DNA of 64,000 bases from Amycolatopsis nigrescens CSC17Ta-90. GTDB taxonomy: Bacteria > Actinomycetota > Actinomycetes > Mycobacteriales > Pseudonocardiaceae. A program made the position numbers and the translations under genes. Shown in pieces: positions 50,915 to 60,210 of the stretch; the first letter of the stretch is position 1, and every line of letters begins with the position of its first letter. The notes under the pieces are model-generated. The model searched no databases and had not been told where the DNA came from. It worked only from the letters and a program-made list of their open reading frames with translations. The stretch lies in contig NZ_ARVW01000001.1 of assembly GCF_000384315.1 (NCBI RefSeq), positions 4,216,157-4,280,156 on the forward strand. Reading direction: 5' to 3'.

Positions 50915-52582
50915 TCAGGAACAGACGGCGCCCTGTGCGGCGGACCCGACCAGCCGCGCGTACTTGCCGAGCACTCCGGTGCGGCGGGGCGGTGGCGGTT
51001 CTTGCCAGCCCTCCCGGCGCCGGGCCAGTTCGGCGTCGTCCACCAGCAGGTCCAGGGTGCGCGCGTCCATGTCGAGCACGATCGGGTCACCGTCTTGGAC
51101 GAACGCGATCGGGCCGCCGTGCGCGGCCTCCGGGGCCACGTGCCCGATGCAGAGTCCGGTGGTGCCGCCGGAGAACCGGCCGTCGGTGAGCAGCAGCACC
51201 TCCTTGCCGAGCCCGGCGCCCTTGATCGCGCCGGTGACCGCGAGCATTTCGCGCATCCCCGGACCACCGCGCGGGCCTTCGTTGCGGATCACCACCACGT
51301 CCCCGGTCTTCAGCTCGCCGAGCGCGTCCATTGCCGCCTTCTCGCCGTCGAAAACCCTTGCCGTGCCTTCGAAACGCGGTGAGTCGATACCGGCGCTCTT
51401 GACCACCGCGCCCTCCGGCGCGAGGCTGCCGTGCAGGATGGTCAGCCCGCCGGTGGGGTGGATCGGGTTGCTCAGCTTGCGCACCACGTCCCCGTCCAGC
51501 TCCGGCGGGGACAGCTCGGCCAGGTTCTCCGCGACCGTCTTCCCGGTCACCGTGACGCAGTCGCCGTGCAGCAGCCCGGCCTCCAGCAGCGCGTGCATCA
51601 CCACCGGCACCCCGCCGACCCGGTCCACCGCGGGCATCACGTGCCGGCCGAACGGCTTCACGTCGGCGAGATGCGGCACCCGGTCGCCGATCCTGGTGAA
51701 GTCGTCCAGGGTCAGCTCGACCTCGGCCTCGTGCGCGATGGCCAGCAGGTGCAGCACCGCGTTGGTGGAGCCGCCGAACGCCATCACCACCGCGATCGCG
51801 TTCTCGAACGCCTCGCGGGTCATGATGTCGCGGGCGGTGAGCCCGGCGGCGAGCAGGCCGACCACCGCCTCACCACCGGCCCTGGCGAACCCGTCGCGGC
51901 GGCGATCCACCGACGGCGGGCTGGCCGAACCGGGCAGCGACATGCCCATCGCCTCCGCTGCGCAGGCCATCGTGTTCGCGGTGTACATCCCGCCGCAGGC
52001 GCCTTCACCGGGGCAGATGGCCCGCTCGATCCGGTCCACCTCCTCGCGGCTGATCAGTCCGCGAGCGCAGGCGCCGACCGCCTCGAAGGCGTCGATCACG
52101 GTGACTTCGCGGCCGTCCACCGTGCCGGGCAGGATCGAACCGGCGTAGAGGAACACCGCGGCCACGTCCAGCCTGGCCGCCGCCATCAGCATGCCGGGCA
52201 GGCTCTTGTCGCAGCCGGCCAGCAGTATCGCGCCGTCCAGCCGTTCGGCCTGCATCACGGTCTCCACCGAGTCGGCGATCACCTCGCGCGACACCAGCGA
52301 GAAGTGCATGCCTTCGTGACCCATCGAGATCCCGTCGGACACCGAGATGGTGCCGAACTCCATCGGGAAGCCACCACCCGCGTGCACGCCCTGCTTGCTC
52401 GCTTCGGCGAGCCGTTGCAGCGAGAGGTTGCACGGGGTGATCTCGTTCCAGGAAGAGGCGATGCCGATCTGCGGTTTGGCGAAGTCGTCGTCGCCCATGC
52501 CCACCGCGCGCAGCATGCCCCTGGCCGCGGCCCGTTCCATCCCGTCGGTGACGTCCCGGCTGCGGGGTTTCAGATCTGCCAT
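50915..52582 (-). CDS. ilvD: IlvD/EDD-family dihydroxy-acid dehydratase
   Basis: 555 residues, normal for the family. The Fe-S cysteines are in [22 protein letters not shown] and [20 protein letters not shown]. The C-terminal part has [20 protein letters not shown]. IlvD dehydrates dihydroxy acids in branched-chain amino acid synthesis; close relatives dehydrate sugar acids. Because the neighbours are a transporter, two dehydrogenases and a GntR regulator, and no ilv genes, a catabolic sugar-acid dehydratase is a serious alternative. Confidence 0.88.
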   Translation of the reverse strand: MADLKPRSRDVTDGMERAAARGMLRAVGMGDDDFAKPQIGIASSWNEITPCNLSLQRLAEASKQGVHAGGGFPMEFGTISVSDGISMGHEGMHFSLVSREVIADSVETVMQAERLDGAILLAGCDKSLPGMLMAAARLDVAAVFLYAGSILPGTVDGREVTVIDAFEAVGACARGLISREEVDRIERAICPGEGACGGMYTANTMACAAEAMGMSLPGSASPPSVDRRRDGFARAGGEAVVGLLAAGLTARDIMTREAFENAIAVVMAFGGSTNAVLHLLAIAHEAEVELTLDDFTRIGDRVPHLADVKPFGRHVMPAVDRVGGVPVVMHALLEAGLLHGDCVTVTGKTVAENLAELSPPELDGDVVRKLSNPIHPTGGLTILHGSLAPEGAVVKSAGIDSPRFEGTARVFDGEKAAMDALGELKTGDVVVIRNEGPRGGPGMREMLAVTGAIKGAGLGKEVLLLTDGRFSGGTTGLCIGHVAPEAAHGGPIAFVQDGDPIVLDMDARTLDLLVDDAELARRREGWQEPPPPRRTGVLGKYARLVGSAAQGAVCS

Positions 52583-52585
52583 GGT

Positions 52586-53389
52586 CTAACCCTCCTGTGT
52601 CTGATGCGGAGGAGTGTTATGCACCCCGGCTGGCGCGTCTGTTGTAGATGTGCCGCCGGTATCGAACCGACGCGAGCCACCCTCCGGGCGGCCCCCGTCG
52701 GTTCGACGTGCATAACCCTCCTGTGCGAGCTTGCGTTCGCGGTCGATCATCAGGGCACGCAGCTGCGGTTGGAAGTGGGTGATGTGCTCGCGGATCGCGT
52801 CCTCGGCCCGCGCCGGATCGCCGGATTCCAGTTCCGCCACCAGTTTCCGGTGGTTTTCGTAGACCTGGCCGATGTTCTCGTATAGGCCGAGGTTCATCCG
52901 GAAGATGTGCAGCAACGGCTCGCTGATGCTCTCCCAAAGCCGCAGCAGCCGCCGACGGCCGCAGAGCCGGTAGAGCTGGCTGTGCAGCGCGAAGTCCTGC
53001 GCCATCACCTCCGGCCAGTCGTGGCGCTCGCAGGCCGCGCGCATCGCGTCGAGGATCGGGTGCAGCGACTCGAACCGCGGCGACTCGGCGTCCCGCACCA
53101 GGTAGCGCACGGCCAGCGGCTCGATGGCCAGCCGGATGGCCATGATCTCCTCGCCGTCCTCCAGCGTGAGCGAGGCGATCCGGGTGCCGCGGCGCGGCTC
53201 GGACACGACGAGCCCCTCGTCGGCCAGCCGGCGCAGCGCGTCGCGGACCGGGCCGCGGGAGACCGCCAGCGTGCTGGCCAGGTCGCGCTCCACCACCCGC
53301 TCGCCGTCGCGCAGCAGGCCGGTCAGGATCGCCTCGCGCAACCGTCGGGTGACCTCGTCGCTCAGCCCGGCGGACAGCACCTCGTTCAT
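52586..53389 (-). CDS. GntR-family regulator, FadR/FCD subfamily
   Basis: 267 residues. Winged HTH: RRLREAILTGLLRDGERVVE, RDLASTLAVSRGPVRDALRR, LADEGLVVSEPRRGTRIASL. FCD ligand domain with IRLAIEPLAVRYLV, DFALHSQLYRLCGRRRLL and EHITHF. FCD regulators bind carboxylic acids, often with a metal. A 30-residue Gly/Thr/Pro-rich tail follows. Overlaps the upstream dehydrogenase stop (ATGA) and ends 3 bases before the dehydratase start. Confidence 0.92.
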   Translation of the reverse strand: MNEVLSAGLSDEVTRRLREAILTGLLRDGERVVERDLASTLAVSRGPVRDALRRLADEGLVVSEPRRGTRIASLTLEDGEEIMAIRLAIEPLAVRYLVRDAESPRFESLHPILDAMRAACERHDWPEVMAQDFALHSQLYRLCGRRRLLRLWESISEPLLHIFRMNLGLYENIGQVYENHRKLVAELESGDPARAEDAIREHITHFQPQLRALMIDRERKLAQEGYARRTDGGRPEGGSRRFDTGGTSTTDAPAGVHNTPPHQTQEG

Positions 53390-54663
53390 CCGGTGGTCTC
53401 CAGTTCCCGGCGCAGCCGCATCGCCGTGGACTCGCTCTCGAATCGCACGTCCGCCCAGCGCACCGGCTGTCCTTTTTGTACTTTGGAGGTGACTGTTGCG
53501 CCATGGGCCAGTCCGATCGGCAGCAGCCCGCCGGCCAGCGAACGGGCCGCCGGGAGCACGCTGCCGAAGACCGTGTAGCCGCCTTCGCCGTCCAGCTGGT
53601 CGCCTGGAGCGAGGTCGCGTTTGGCCACGGTGACCACGTCCGCGGTGAACCCGGCCGGCGCCCCGGTCGGCTCGCCGCGCAGCGCCGCGGCCAGCACGCT
53701 CACCCCGAGTTCGAGCCCGATCAGGTGATACGGCCGGTACATCGCGGTGAACCGTCCACTTCGGTCGGTCGCGAGGCCGTACTGGGCGAAGCAGTCCTGG
53801 ACGTACCGAGAATGCGCTTCGAGCGTGACGTACACGCCCCAGCGCAGGTCACGGGGCACGTCGGTGCCGTCGCGGTGCAGGCTGGAGACCACTTCCACGA
53901 CGCCGCTGCCGTCCAGCGCGCCGCCGTGCTCGGTCGGGACGCAGACCGACGCCAGGTCGTCCGCGCCGCAGGGCGGGAAGGTGAGCCCGTCGTCGGGTGC
54001 GGAAAGGCCGGTCGCGTTGGCCACCGCGGCCATTTCGATGGCCGATTTGGTGCCGTCCAGGAAGGAGTTGAACATACGCGGGTTGAGCCCGGATTCGGCC
54101 GCGTATTCCGCGGTGAAACCGTAGTGGCTCCATACCGTGTCGGGTGTCGAATAATGGTATTCCGGCAGGTACTTGGTGCCTTTTCCGGCGGCCACCACGT
54201 CGAAGCCGGTGGTACGGGCCCAGTCGACGAGTTCGCAGATCAGCGCGGGCTGATCGCCGTATGCCATCGAATAGACCACCCCGGCGCGACGGGCCCGTTC
54301 CGCCAGCAGCGGGCCGACCAGCACGTCCGCCTCCACGGTCACCATCACCACGTGCTGCCCGGCGTCGATCGCGGCCAGCGCGTGCTCGGTGCCGGCGAGC
54401 GGGCTGCCGGTGGCCTCGACGATCACCTCGATCCGGGCGTCGCCGAAGAGCTCGTGCGGGTCCTCGGTGACCTTCACCGGCGGATGCCCGGCCTGCGCCA
54501 GCGCCGCCGCGGCGCGGTCCGCGGACAGGTCCGCCACGGCCACGACCTCGAGTTTCTCCAGCCGGGAGGCCTGGCTGAGGAACATCGTGGCGAACTTCCC
54601 GCAGCCGATCACCGCACAGCGCACCGGCCGCTCCCGTGCGGCCAGCCCTTGCCACAGATTCAT
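53386..54663 (-). CDS. NAD(P)-dependent oxidoreductase with C-terminal SAF domain (COG4091-like)
   Basis: 425 residues. Rossmann part: VRCAVIGCGKFATMFLSQAS, then VVAVADLSADRAAAAL and VIVEATGSPLAGTEHALAAI. The C-terminal SAF-like part has VAKRDLAPGDQLDGEGGYTV. This combination matches the group annotated as predicted homoserine dehydrogenases, several of which belong to acid-sugar catabolic clusters. ATG 54663 follows GAGGTG. First gene of the operon; the overlap with the FCD regulator shows cotranscription. Substrate not predictable. Confidence 0.82.
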   Translation of the reverse strand: MNLWQGLAARERPVRCAVIGCGKFATMFLSQASRLEKLEVVAVADLSADRAAAALAQAGHPPVKVTEDPHELFGDARIEVIVEATGSPLAGTEHALAAIDAGQHVVMVTVEADVLVGPLLAERARRAGVVYSMAYGDQPALICELVDWARTTGFDVVAAGKGTKYLPEYHYSTPDTVWSHYGFTAEYAAESGLNPRMFNSFLDGTKSAIEMAAVANATGLSAPDDGLTFPPCGADDLASVCVPTEHGGALDGSGVVEVVSSLHRDGTDVPRDLRWGVYVTLEAHSRYVQDCFAQYGLATDRSGRFTAMYRPYHLIGLELGVSVLAAALRGEPTGAPAGFTADVVTVAKRDLAPGDQLDGEGGYTVFGSVLPAARSLAGGLLPIGLAHGATVTSKVQKGQPVRWADVRFESESTAMRLRRELETTG

Positions 54664-54876
54664 CGCACCTCGCTCCGTCCGCCGCACACCCTCACCCACG
54701 CCTTCCTCGATTGTCAATGGTTAACCAAGCGGGCGCGGCGGCCGGGCGACCGCGGCGCGTACGCGTCGTGAAGGGGGCGCGTACGCGGTGCGAAAGGTTG
54801 ATTTCCTTTTGTTTGGCTCTTTTTGTCGGTGGGTTGGGATATTCTTGAGGGGTATTCGGGACTAGGGAGGTTTCCT

Positions 54877-55886
54877 GTGTTCTGCGTTGATTTCAGTGAG
54901 CTTTCGCCGAACTGGTTGTGTTCGATGGATGTGGCGGAGATTGAGGATCTGGATGCGTCGCAGGCGGTGGGGGTGGTGATTTCGGCGCGGCGGGCGATCT
55001 GTCGTGCGCAGGCGGTGCAGGCGCAGGCGATTGCGCGGGTGAGTCGTGTTCGTGGTGGTGCGCGAAGAACCCGAGTAACTGGCGCAAAACGGTCACGCGT
55101 GTTGTCGCGGCCCACGATCCGGAAGGCCAGCAGGCGCGGGCAGAGACCCGACGCAAGCAACGCCGCGTCGAGCTCCACCACGAGCCCGATGCGATGGCGT
55201 CGTTGTGGGCGTATCTCCCAGCCGAGATCGCGACCGCCGTCTACGCCCGGATCGATAGGTTGGCGCGGAAGCTCCGGGGTGGCGATGAGGTTCGTACCAT
55301 GGACCAACTTCGGGCCGATGTGTTGGCGGAGTTGCTGCTCGGCAAAGGCTGGGAAGGCCTAGCCGCGCAGGTGTTCATCCACATCCCGCTCGACACCGCC
55401 CTCGGCATCCGCAACGACGGCTGCGAACTGGTCGGCCACGGTCCGATCCCCGGTGACCTCGGTCGTCAACTCATGAACCAGCCCAACTCGGTGTGGCGGA
55501 AAGTGTTGACCGATCCGGTGTCGGGCACTGTCCGGGATCTCGGCCGCACCCGCTACCGGCCACCCGCAGACCTCGCCGAGTTGGTGCGGGTCCGCGACCG
55601 CACCTGCCGAGCCCCGGGCTGCAACCGCCCCGCCCAACGCTGCGACACCGACCACTGCACCGCGTGGTCACAAAACGGGGGTACCTGCGGCCACAACCTG
55701 TGCTGCCTCTGCCGCCGCCACCACCGGTTGAAGGACGAACCCGGCTGGACCTTCGAGTTCGATCCCGCCACGGCCGATTTAGCGGTCACGACTCCGACCG
55801 GCCGCAGCTACTCGACCAGACCGGAGCCCCTCGTCGACCCGCAGCCGCCACCCCCGGAGATCACCGACGAACCACCCCCCTTCTAA
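54877..55886 (+). pseudogene. DUF222 (13E12-type) HNH endonuclease, internally deleted and frameshifted
   Basis: GTG 54877 after GGGAGG starts a normal DUF222 N-terminus (LSPNWLCSMDVAEIEDLDAS, QAVGVVISARRAICRAQAVQ). Near 55060 the homology jumps to a different frame, continuing NWRKTVTRVVAAHDPEG and on to ASLWAYLPAEIATAVYARID and the HNH motif CRAPGCNRPAQRCDTDHCTA, then RRHHRLKDEPGW. The middle of DUF222, roughly a hundred residues, is missing. The 5' region is AT-richer than the rest. The C-terminal piece (55194-55886) could still be translated but would lack part of the domain. Confidence 0.8.
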
Positions 55887-55986
55887 CTTTCCGGCCCGGG
55901 GTGGGTGGTCGCCTTGCAGGCGACGCGAGGCAAAATTTCGCTCCGGTACCCCGCACTGAAAAGATCGGCTCCACGCCCAAGCAGCC

Positions 55987-56232
55987 AATTCGCCGACCCG
56001 AGCGGCAAACTCGCCGACCGGAATGGCCAACTCGCCCAGGCTGAACGTTCGACTCGCCGAGGCCGAACGTGGGACTCGCCGACCCGGGCCGGCCGCACCG
56101 GCGAGTCCCACACCCGCGCCCGGCGAGTCCCACACCCGCGCCCGGCGAGTCCCACACCCGCGCCCCGCGAGTCCCACGTTCGGGCACTGCGAGTTCCGCG
56201 TTCGGGCGCCGCGAGTCCCACATGCGGGGGTT
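55987..56232. repeat. head-to-head array of ~22-bp repeats
   Basis: The right half has six 22-base units starting at 56101, 56123, 56145, 56167, 56189 and 56211, each beginning GCGAGTCCCAC or a close variant; the first three are identical over 21 bases. The left half (55987 to about 56094) has five 21-22-base units in the opposite orientation, each with ACTCGCCGA or similar. The whole is a large imperfect inverted repeat centred near 56097, between the DUF222 pseudogene and the PQQ-type gene end. Confidence 0.85.
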
Positions 56233-59035
56233 AGTAGCGGCGGTCTTGGACTTGGCCGGTGGCGGCGTTCCAGGTGATGTAGCCGTACTGGAAGTCGGAG
56301 CGGCGGCCGCCGGGGATGCTGTACTCGCTGCTCTTCAAGTGGCCGAGATACGAGAACTCCCAGCCGAGTGCGGCCCAGCGTTCCCGGATCTGGCAACAGG
56401 TCGACTGCGCGCCGGTCTCCGGGCGCCAGTAGATCGAGCCGCGGTTGGTGTAGTGGTTGTACCTGGCCTTTCCGTCCGGTGTGGACTGTTCGCTGGTGGT
56501 GGGATAGCCGAGGCCGAACTCCCAGCCCATGGACGCCCACTTGTCGCGGATCTGGCAGCAGGTGGACTGGGCGCCGGTCCACGGGGTCCAGTAGATCGAG
56601 CCGTTGTTCGTGTAGTGGTTGTAGCGGCCGACGCCGTCCGGGGTGGTCAGCTCGCTGGTGGTGGGGTAGCCGAGACCCGTCTCCGAGCCGAGCGCTTGCC
56701 AGACCTCGCGGATCTGGCAGCAGGTGGACTGGGCACCTGTACTCGGGGTCCAGTAGATCGAGCCGCGGTTGGTGAAGTGGTTGAAGCGGCCGATGCCGTC
56801 CGCGGTGCTCAGTTCATCGGTGACCGGCACGCCGAAACCGTTGTGCGCGCCCATCGTCAGGTACTTCGCGAAGATGCCGCCGAAGATGAACTTCGCGCCG
56901 GTGGCCGGGGTCCAGTACATCCGGCCGCGTTCGTAGTTCCGGTAGTGCATGCCGACGTCGGTGACCTCCTGCGCGGTCGGCGCGCCGAGCAGCTGCCCGA
57001 TGACGGGCCCGGCGGCGTACCGGGCGTCGATCGGGGTGGTGAAGATGGCGTTCAGCGTGGTGTCCGCGGCACCCATGGTCAGCTGCCGGGACGTGCTGAG
57101 CGACCCGTTCTCCCAGCTGCCGAACGGCGAGCTGCCGTCGGCCGAGAACGCGCTGGCCACCACGTCGAGCGTGGCGCCTTCGGTGACCATGCCGGAGGAC
57201 GCCCCGCCTTCGGCCGGGATCTGCAGGGTCGCCGGCACGTTGCTGGTCAGCTTCAACAGGTGCTCGCGCGGTTTCGCCACGTACGTGGTGGCGGCCTTGA
57301 CCCCTTCGCTGTCGGTCACCGTCGCGGTGAGCTCCACCCGCGAGTCGGCATGATCGGTGAACGGCATGGTGATGTCCGCGCCGGTGCCCGGCGGCCCTGG
57401 ATGCGCGTGGCAGGTCGCCGCGTCCGGGCAGTGCACCACGCTGGTCGTCCAGTCCACGGTCAGCGCGCCGTCCTCCTGGTCCGCGCCGGTCGCGGAAAGC
57501 GAGATCTGCTGGTCCACCGCGAACGTGTTCGTGGCCGGTGCGGACAGTTGCAGCACCGGCGAATGGTTCGACGGGACCACCGCGAACTCCGTGCTGCCGG
57601 TGCCGCCCAGCGGGTCGGTGACGGTCAGCGTCGCGGTGAACCGGTCGGTGCCCGGTGCGTAGGTATGCGAAGCGGTCACTCCGGTCGCCGTGCCGCCGTC
57701 CCCGAAATTCCAGCTGTAGGTGAGATTTTCGCGGTCGAAGTCGAAGGATTCGGCGCCATCGAAGGACACCGTCCTGGTCGACGGGTCGGTGCTGCTGCTC
57801 GCCTTGGCCACCGGCGCGGCGTTGCCGGCGGCGTAGCTGAGCCGGCGCAGGTTGCCGGACAGGATGTCCGCGTAGACCAGGTCGCCGTTGCGCGCCGGGG
57901 CGAACTTGACCGGACCGCCGATACCGCCGCCGAACGGTGGGGTCTCCGGCTGCTCGGTCAGCGCGCCGAAGCCGTCGTAGCGCAGCGCCCAGATCCGTTG
58001 CCCCACGTAGTCGCCGAAGAAGTAAGCGCCCCGGTACTTCTCGGGGTAGCTGCTTCCGGTGTAGACGATGCCGCCGGTGACGCTGTTGCCCTGGTTGCTG
58101 CCGGACCCGTGCTGGTACATCCACAATGGACTGTTATTGGGCACGCCCGCGCACTGCGCCATCGCGGCGAACCCGGGGGTCGGCGTTTTCCCTTCCCAGC
58201 AAGGCCAGGAATAGCTCTGCCCCGGTTGCACGTAGTCGATCTCCTCCCAGCCGTTCCAGCCGACGTCCCCGACCAGCAGCTTGCCGCTGTCCGGGTCCTT
58301 GCTCATCCGGAACGGGCTGCGGAAACCGCTGGCGTAGACGCGGCTGCGCACCGAGTCGGGCGCGGCCGGGTCGTAGTACGGGTTGCCCGGCACTCCCGCG
58401 CCGGTGGCGCTGACGTGCAGAATCTTGCCGTACAACGAGTTCAGGTCCAGCGCCCGCAGCGCACGCGGGTCCGAGTAGCCGGTGTCCGCGCTGTCCCCGA
58501 GGGAGATCCACAGCGTGCCGTCGTCGTCCGCGATCAACCCGGAGATGCCGTGCAGCGGGATGTCCCCCGGCAGTTCGAGCACGATCTGCTCGCCGCTCAG
58601 CCCGGACGGTCCGAGGTCACCGGTCACCTGCCAGCGGGAGACCCGCTGGACGAAACCGGTCGGCGTGGCGATGGCCCTGGCCAGGTAGATCTGCTTGGAG
58701 GTGGCGTAGTCGGCCGCTGGTTCGATGCCGGTCAGCCCGACGTCTCCGGTGTTCAGCACCGGCAGCACGGCCAGCGTTTTCGGCACCGCCGACGGGCCGA
58801 GCCAGGACACCGTGCCGTTCTTGCCCACGGTGAGCACGGTGTCGTCCGGCAGGTACGCGAAGTCGGTCAGGTTGCCGGGTCCCTGCCCACTGGCCTGGTC
58901 GCGGAAGACGAACCCGGTCGGCAGGGCTGGCGCGGCGGCGGCCGGTCCGGCGGGCGTGGCCAGCACGAGTCCGGTGGCGGCCAGCATGACGCAGGCGAGG
59001 TAGCTCACCGTCCGCTTGAATCTTCGTCTGTACAT
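56231..59035 (-). CDS. secreted PQQ-type sugar dehydrogenase with PKD and LGFP repeats
   Basis: 934 residues. Signal peptide (about 1-34, ending GPAAAA). Residues about 40-400 form a glucose/sorbosone-dehydrogenase beta-propeller (LHGISGLIADDDGTLWISLG, SRVYASGFRSPFRM, LVGDVGWNGWEEIDYVQPG). Residues about 405-490 are a PKD domain (SYSWNFGDGGTATGVTASHT), then an Ig-like part. Residues about 690-934 are LGFP-type repeats (FGVPVTDELSTADGIGRFNH, RGSIYWTPSTGAQSTCCQIR). The segment STCCQIR recurs three times. LGFP repeats suggest cell-wall attachment and match those of the ALF paralogues at 9-13 kb. PQQ use is inferred; no pqq genes in the window. Confidence 0.88.
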   Translation of the reverse strand: MYRRRFKRTVSYLACVMLAATGLVLATPAGPAAAAPALPTGFVFRDQASGQGPGNLTDFAYLPDDTVLTVGKNGTVSWLGPSAVPKTLAVLPVLNTGDVGLTGIEPAADYATSKQIYLARAIATPTGFVQRVSRWQVTGDLGPSGLSGEQIVLELPGDIPLHGISGLIADDDGTLWISLGDSADTGYSDPRALRALDLNSLYGKILHVSATGAGVPGNPYYDPAAPDSVRSRVYASGFRSPFRMSKDPDSGKLLVGDVGWNGWEEIDYVQPGQSYSWPCWEGKTPTPGFAAMAQCAGVPNNSPLWMYQHGSGSNQGNSVTGGIVYTGSSYPEKYRGAYFFGDYVGQRIWALRYDGFGALTEQPETPPFGGGIGGPVKFAPARNGDLVYADILSGNLRRLSYAAGNAAPVAKASSSTDPSTRTVSFDGAESFDFDRENLTYSWNFGDGGTATGVTASHTYAPGTDRFTATLTVTDPLGGTGSTEFAVVPSNHSPVLQLSAPATNTFAVDQQISLSATGADQEDGALTVDWTTSVVHCPDAATCHAHPGPPGTGADITMPFTDHADSRVELTATVTDSEGVKAATTYVAKPREHLLKLTSNVPATLQIPAEGGASSGMVTEGATLDVVASAFSADGSSPFGSWENGSLSTSRQLTMGAADTTLNAIFTTPIDARYAAGPVIGQLLGAPTAQEVTDVGMHYRNYERGRMYWTPATGAKFIFGGIFAKYLTMGAHNGFGVPVTDELSTADGIGRFNHFTNRGSIYWTPSTGAQSTCCQIREVWQALGSETGLGYPTTSELTTPDGVGRYNHYTNNGSIYWTPWTGAQSTCCQIRDKWASMGWEFGLGYPTTSEQSTPDGKARYNHYTNRGSIYWRPETGAQSTCCQIRERWAALGWEFSYLGHLKSSEYSIPGGRRSDFQYGYITWNAATGQVQDRRY

Positions 59036-59200
59036 TGTGGTCTCCTGCCTGAGCGTTACCTCCAGGTCGCTCGCATGGAGGAGTAAGTTGCAGCTTCACC
59101 GGGTTAGGTCCCGAATCGTGACTACGTTGTGTCGCGAACTACGGCGAATGGACTAGCCCATCCGTGAGAGATCAGCGGTCCACGGCAAGGCGCACTTAGG

Positions 59201-59532
59201 GTGCTCGCCGGGCTGCCACTGGTGCTACTTCTGCGGCACCGGTTCCCATTGACGCGGCTGCTGTGCTGGCTTCTGTTCCTGCACGCGCTGGTGCTCTGCT
59301 ACGGCGGGCAGTACACCTACGCGGAAACCCCGGTCGGCAACTGGGTGCAGGACCTGCTGGGCACTCAGCGCAACTGGATCGGTTTCCTCTCCGTCTGCGT
59401 CTGGCCACGCAGGGCGATATTTGGGACACGCAGTGGGACATGTTCCTCTGCCTGTGCGGGGCGGTGCTGTCCCTCCTGCTGTGGCGCCGCGTGCACGACC
59501 GGCAGTTGCGCCTTGATTCGGCCTGGTCGTGA
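59201..59532 (+). pseudogene. remnant of a YjdF/DUF2238 membrane protein
   Basis: One frame from GTG 59201 reads LLCWLLFLHALVLCYGGQYT then YAETPVGNWVQDLLGTQRN, the conserved first part of YjdF. A second frame reads LATQGDIWDTQWDMFLCLCG then AVLSLLLWRRVHDRQL, the conserved end. The middle of the protein (helices around the HxE region) is missing and the two parts are out of frame. This is a decayed gene. Confidence 0.75.
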
Positions 59533-59697
59533 CGGGTACCCGAAGGGCAGGTCGGGTTCGTGCCCGGGCGCTGACTTGACCTAGGTCCCGCGGGTTGTGC
59601 AACCAGCCCGTGGGGCCGCATTCCAGCCGCTTGTCCCGGTGCCGCCCGCTGCCCTATTCTTCCGCTAGAACGATCTATCTAGTGCTAGGGAGAGGTC

Positions 59698-60129
59698 ATG
59701 GCGGAACGACAGAGCGAGTTGACCGCGCTGCGCGTGATCCTGCTGTTCACCCTGCTCACCACCACGTTGCACTACACGCACAACGTGGTCGAGATCGAGC
59801 GGTACCCCCAGTTCGAAGGTCTCAGCCTGACCCTGACCCAGGTCATGGTGGTGCTGGGCGGGTTGGTGTTCACCGCCGGTGGGCTGATCGGATATCGCCG
59901 CTACCGGCAGGGCAGGCACTGGCCGGCCAGGGCCTGGCTGCTGGTGTATTCGCTGGCCGGGCTCGCCAGCCTCGGTCATTTCCTGGTCGGCGTGCCCGAC
60001 GTGAGCGCCTTCTGGCTCGGCACGATTTTCACCGATGTCTTGTCCTCGCTCGCACTCTGGGCTTTTGTGGTGTGGTCGGCGAGTCAGGACCGGTTGCGAC
60101 CGGCGGGTCTAGGTTCTACACAAAGTTGA
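59698..60129 (+). CDS. hypothetical four-helix membrane protein
   Basis: 143 residues with four membrane helices (ALRVILLFTLLTTTLHYTHN, TQVMVVLGGLVFTAGGLIGY, WLLVYSLAGLASLGHFLVGV and WLGTIFTDVLSSLALWAFVV). Conserved-looking His in TLHYTHN and GHFLVG. AGGGAGAG precedes ATG 59698. No family assigned. The boxC promoter candidate overlaps its stop. Confidence 0.7.
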   Translation: MAERQSELTALRVILLFTLLTTTLHYTHNVVEIERYPQFEGLSLTLTQVMVVLGGLVFTAGGLIGYRRYRQGRHWPARAWLLVYSLAGLASLGHFLVGVPDVSAFWLGTIFTDVLSSLALWAFVVWSASQDRLRPAGLGSTQS

Positions 60130-60155
60130 CGAACGGAAGTAGTAAGTAGACAATT
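60126..60155 (+). promoter_or_regulatory. candidate promoter of the box operon
   Basis: TTGACG at 60126-60131 and ACAATT at 60150-60155 are 18 bases apart, upstream of boxC and overlapping the stop of the membrane protein gene. The intervening AAGTAGTAAGTAG contains a repeated AAGTAG that could be a regulator site. Confidence 0.45.
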
Positions 60156-60210
60156 GGTCGCGGCTCGCTCGCCCACTTAGACACACCCACCACAGCGAGG
60201 AGGCGCGCCG

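Noticed and set aside
54714..55307. Minus-strand open frame opposite the DUF222 remnant
   Set aside because: No motif; the plus strand carries clear DUF222 homology in two frames.
56101..56232. CRISPR-like regular spacing of short repeats
   Set aside because: Units are 22 bases end to end with no unique spacers, later units diverge, and no cas genes are nearby; it is a minisatellite.
56069..59086. Plus-strand open frame of about 1000 codons opposite the PQQ-type gene
   Set aside because: Antisense of a gene with signal peptide and recognisable domains; the product has no plausible fold.
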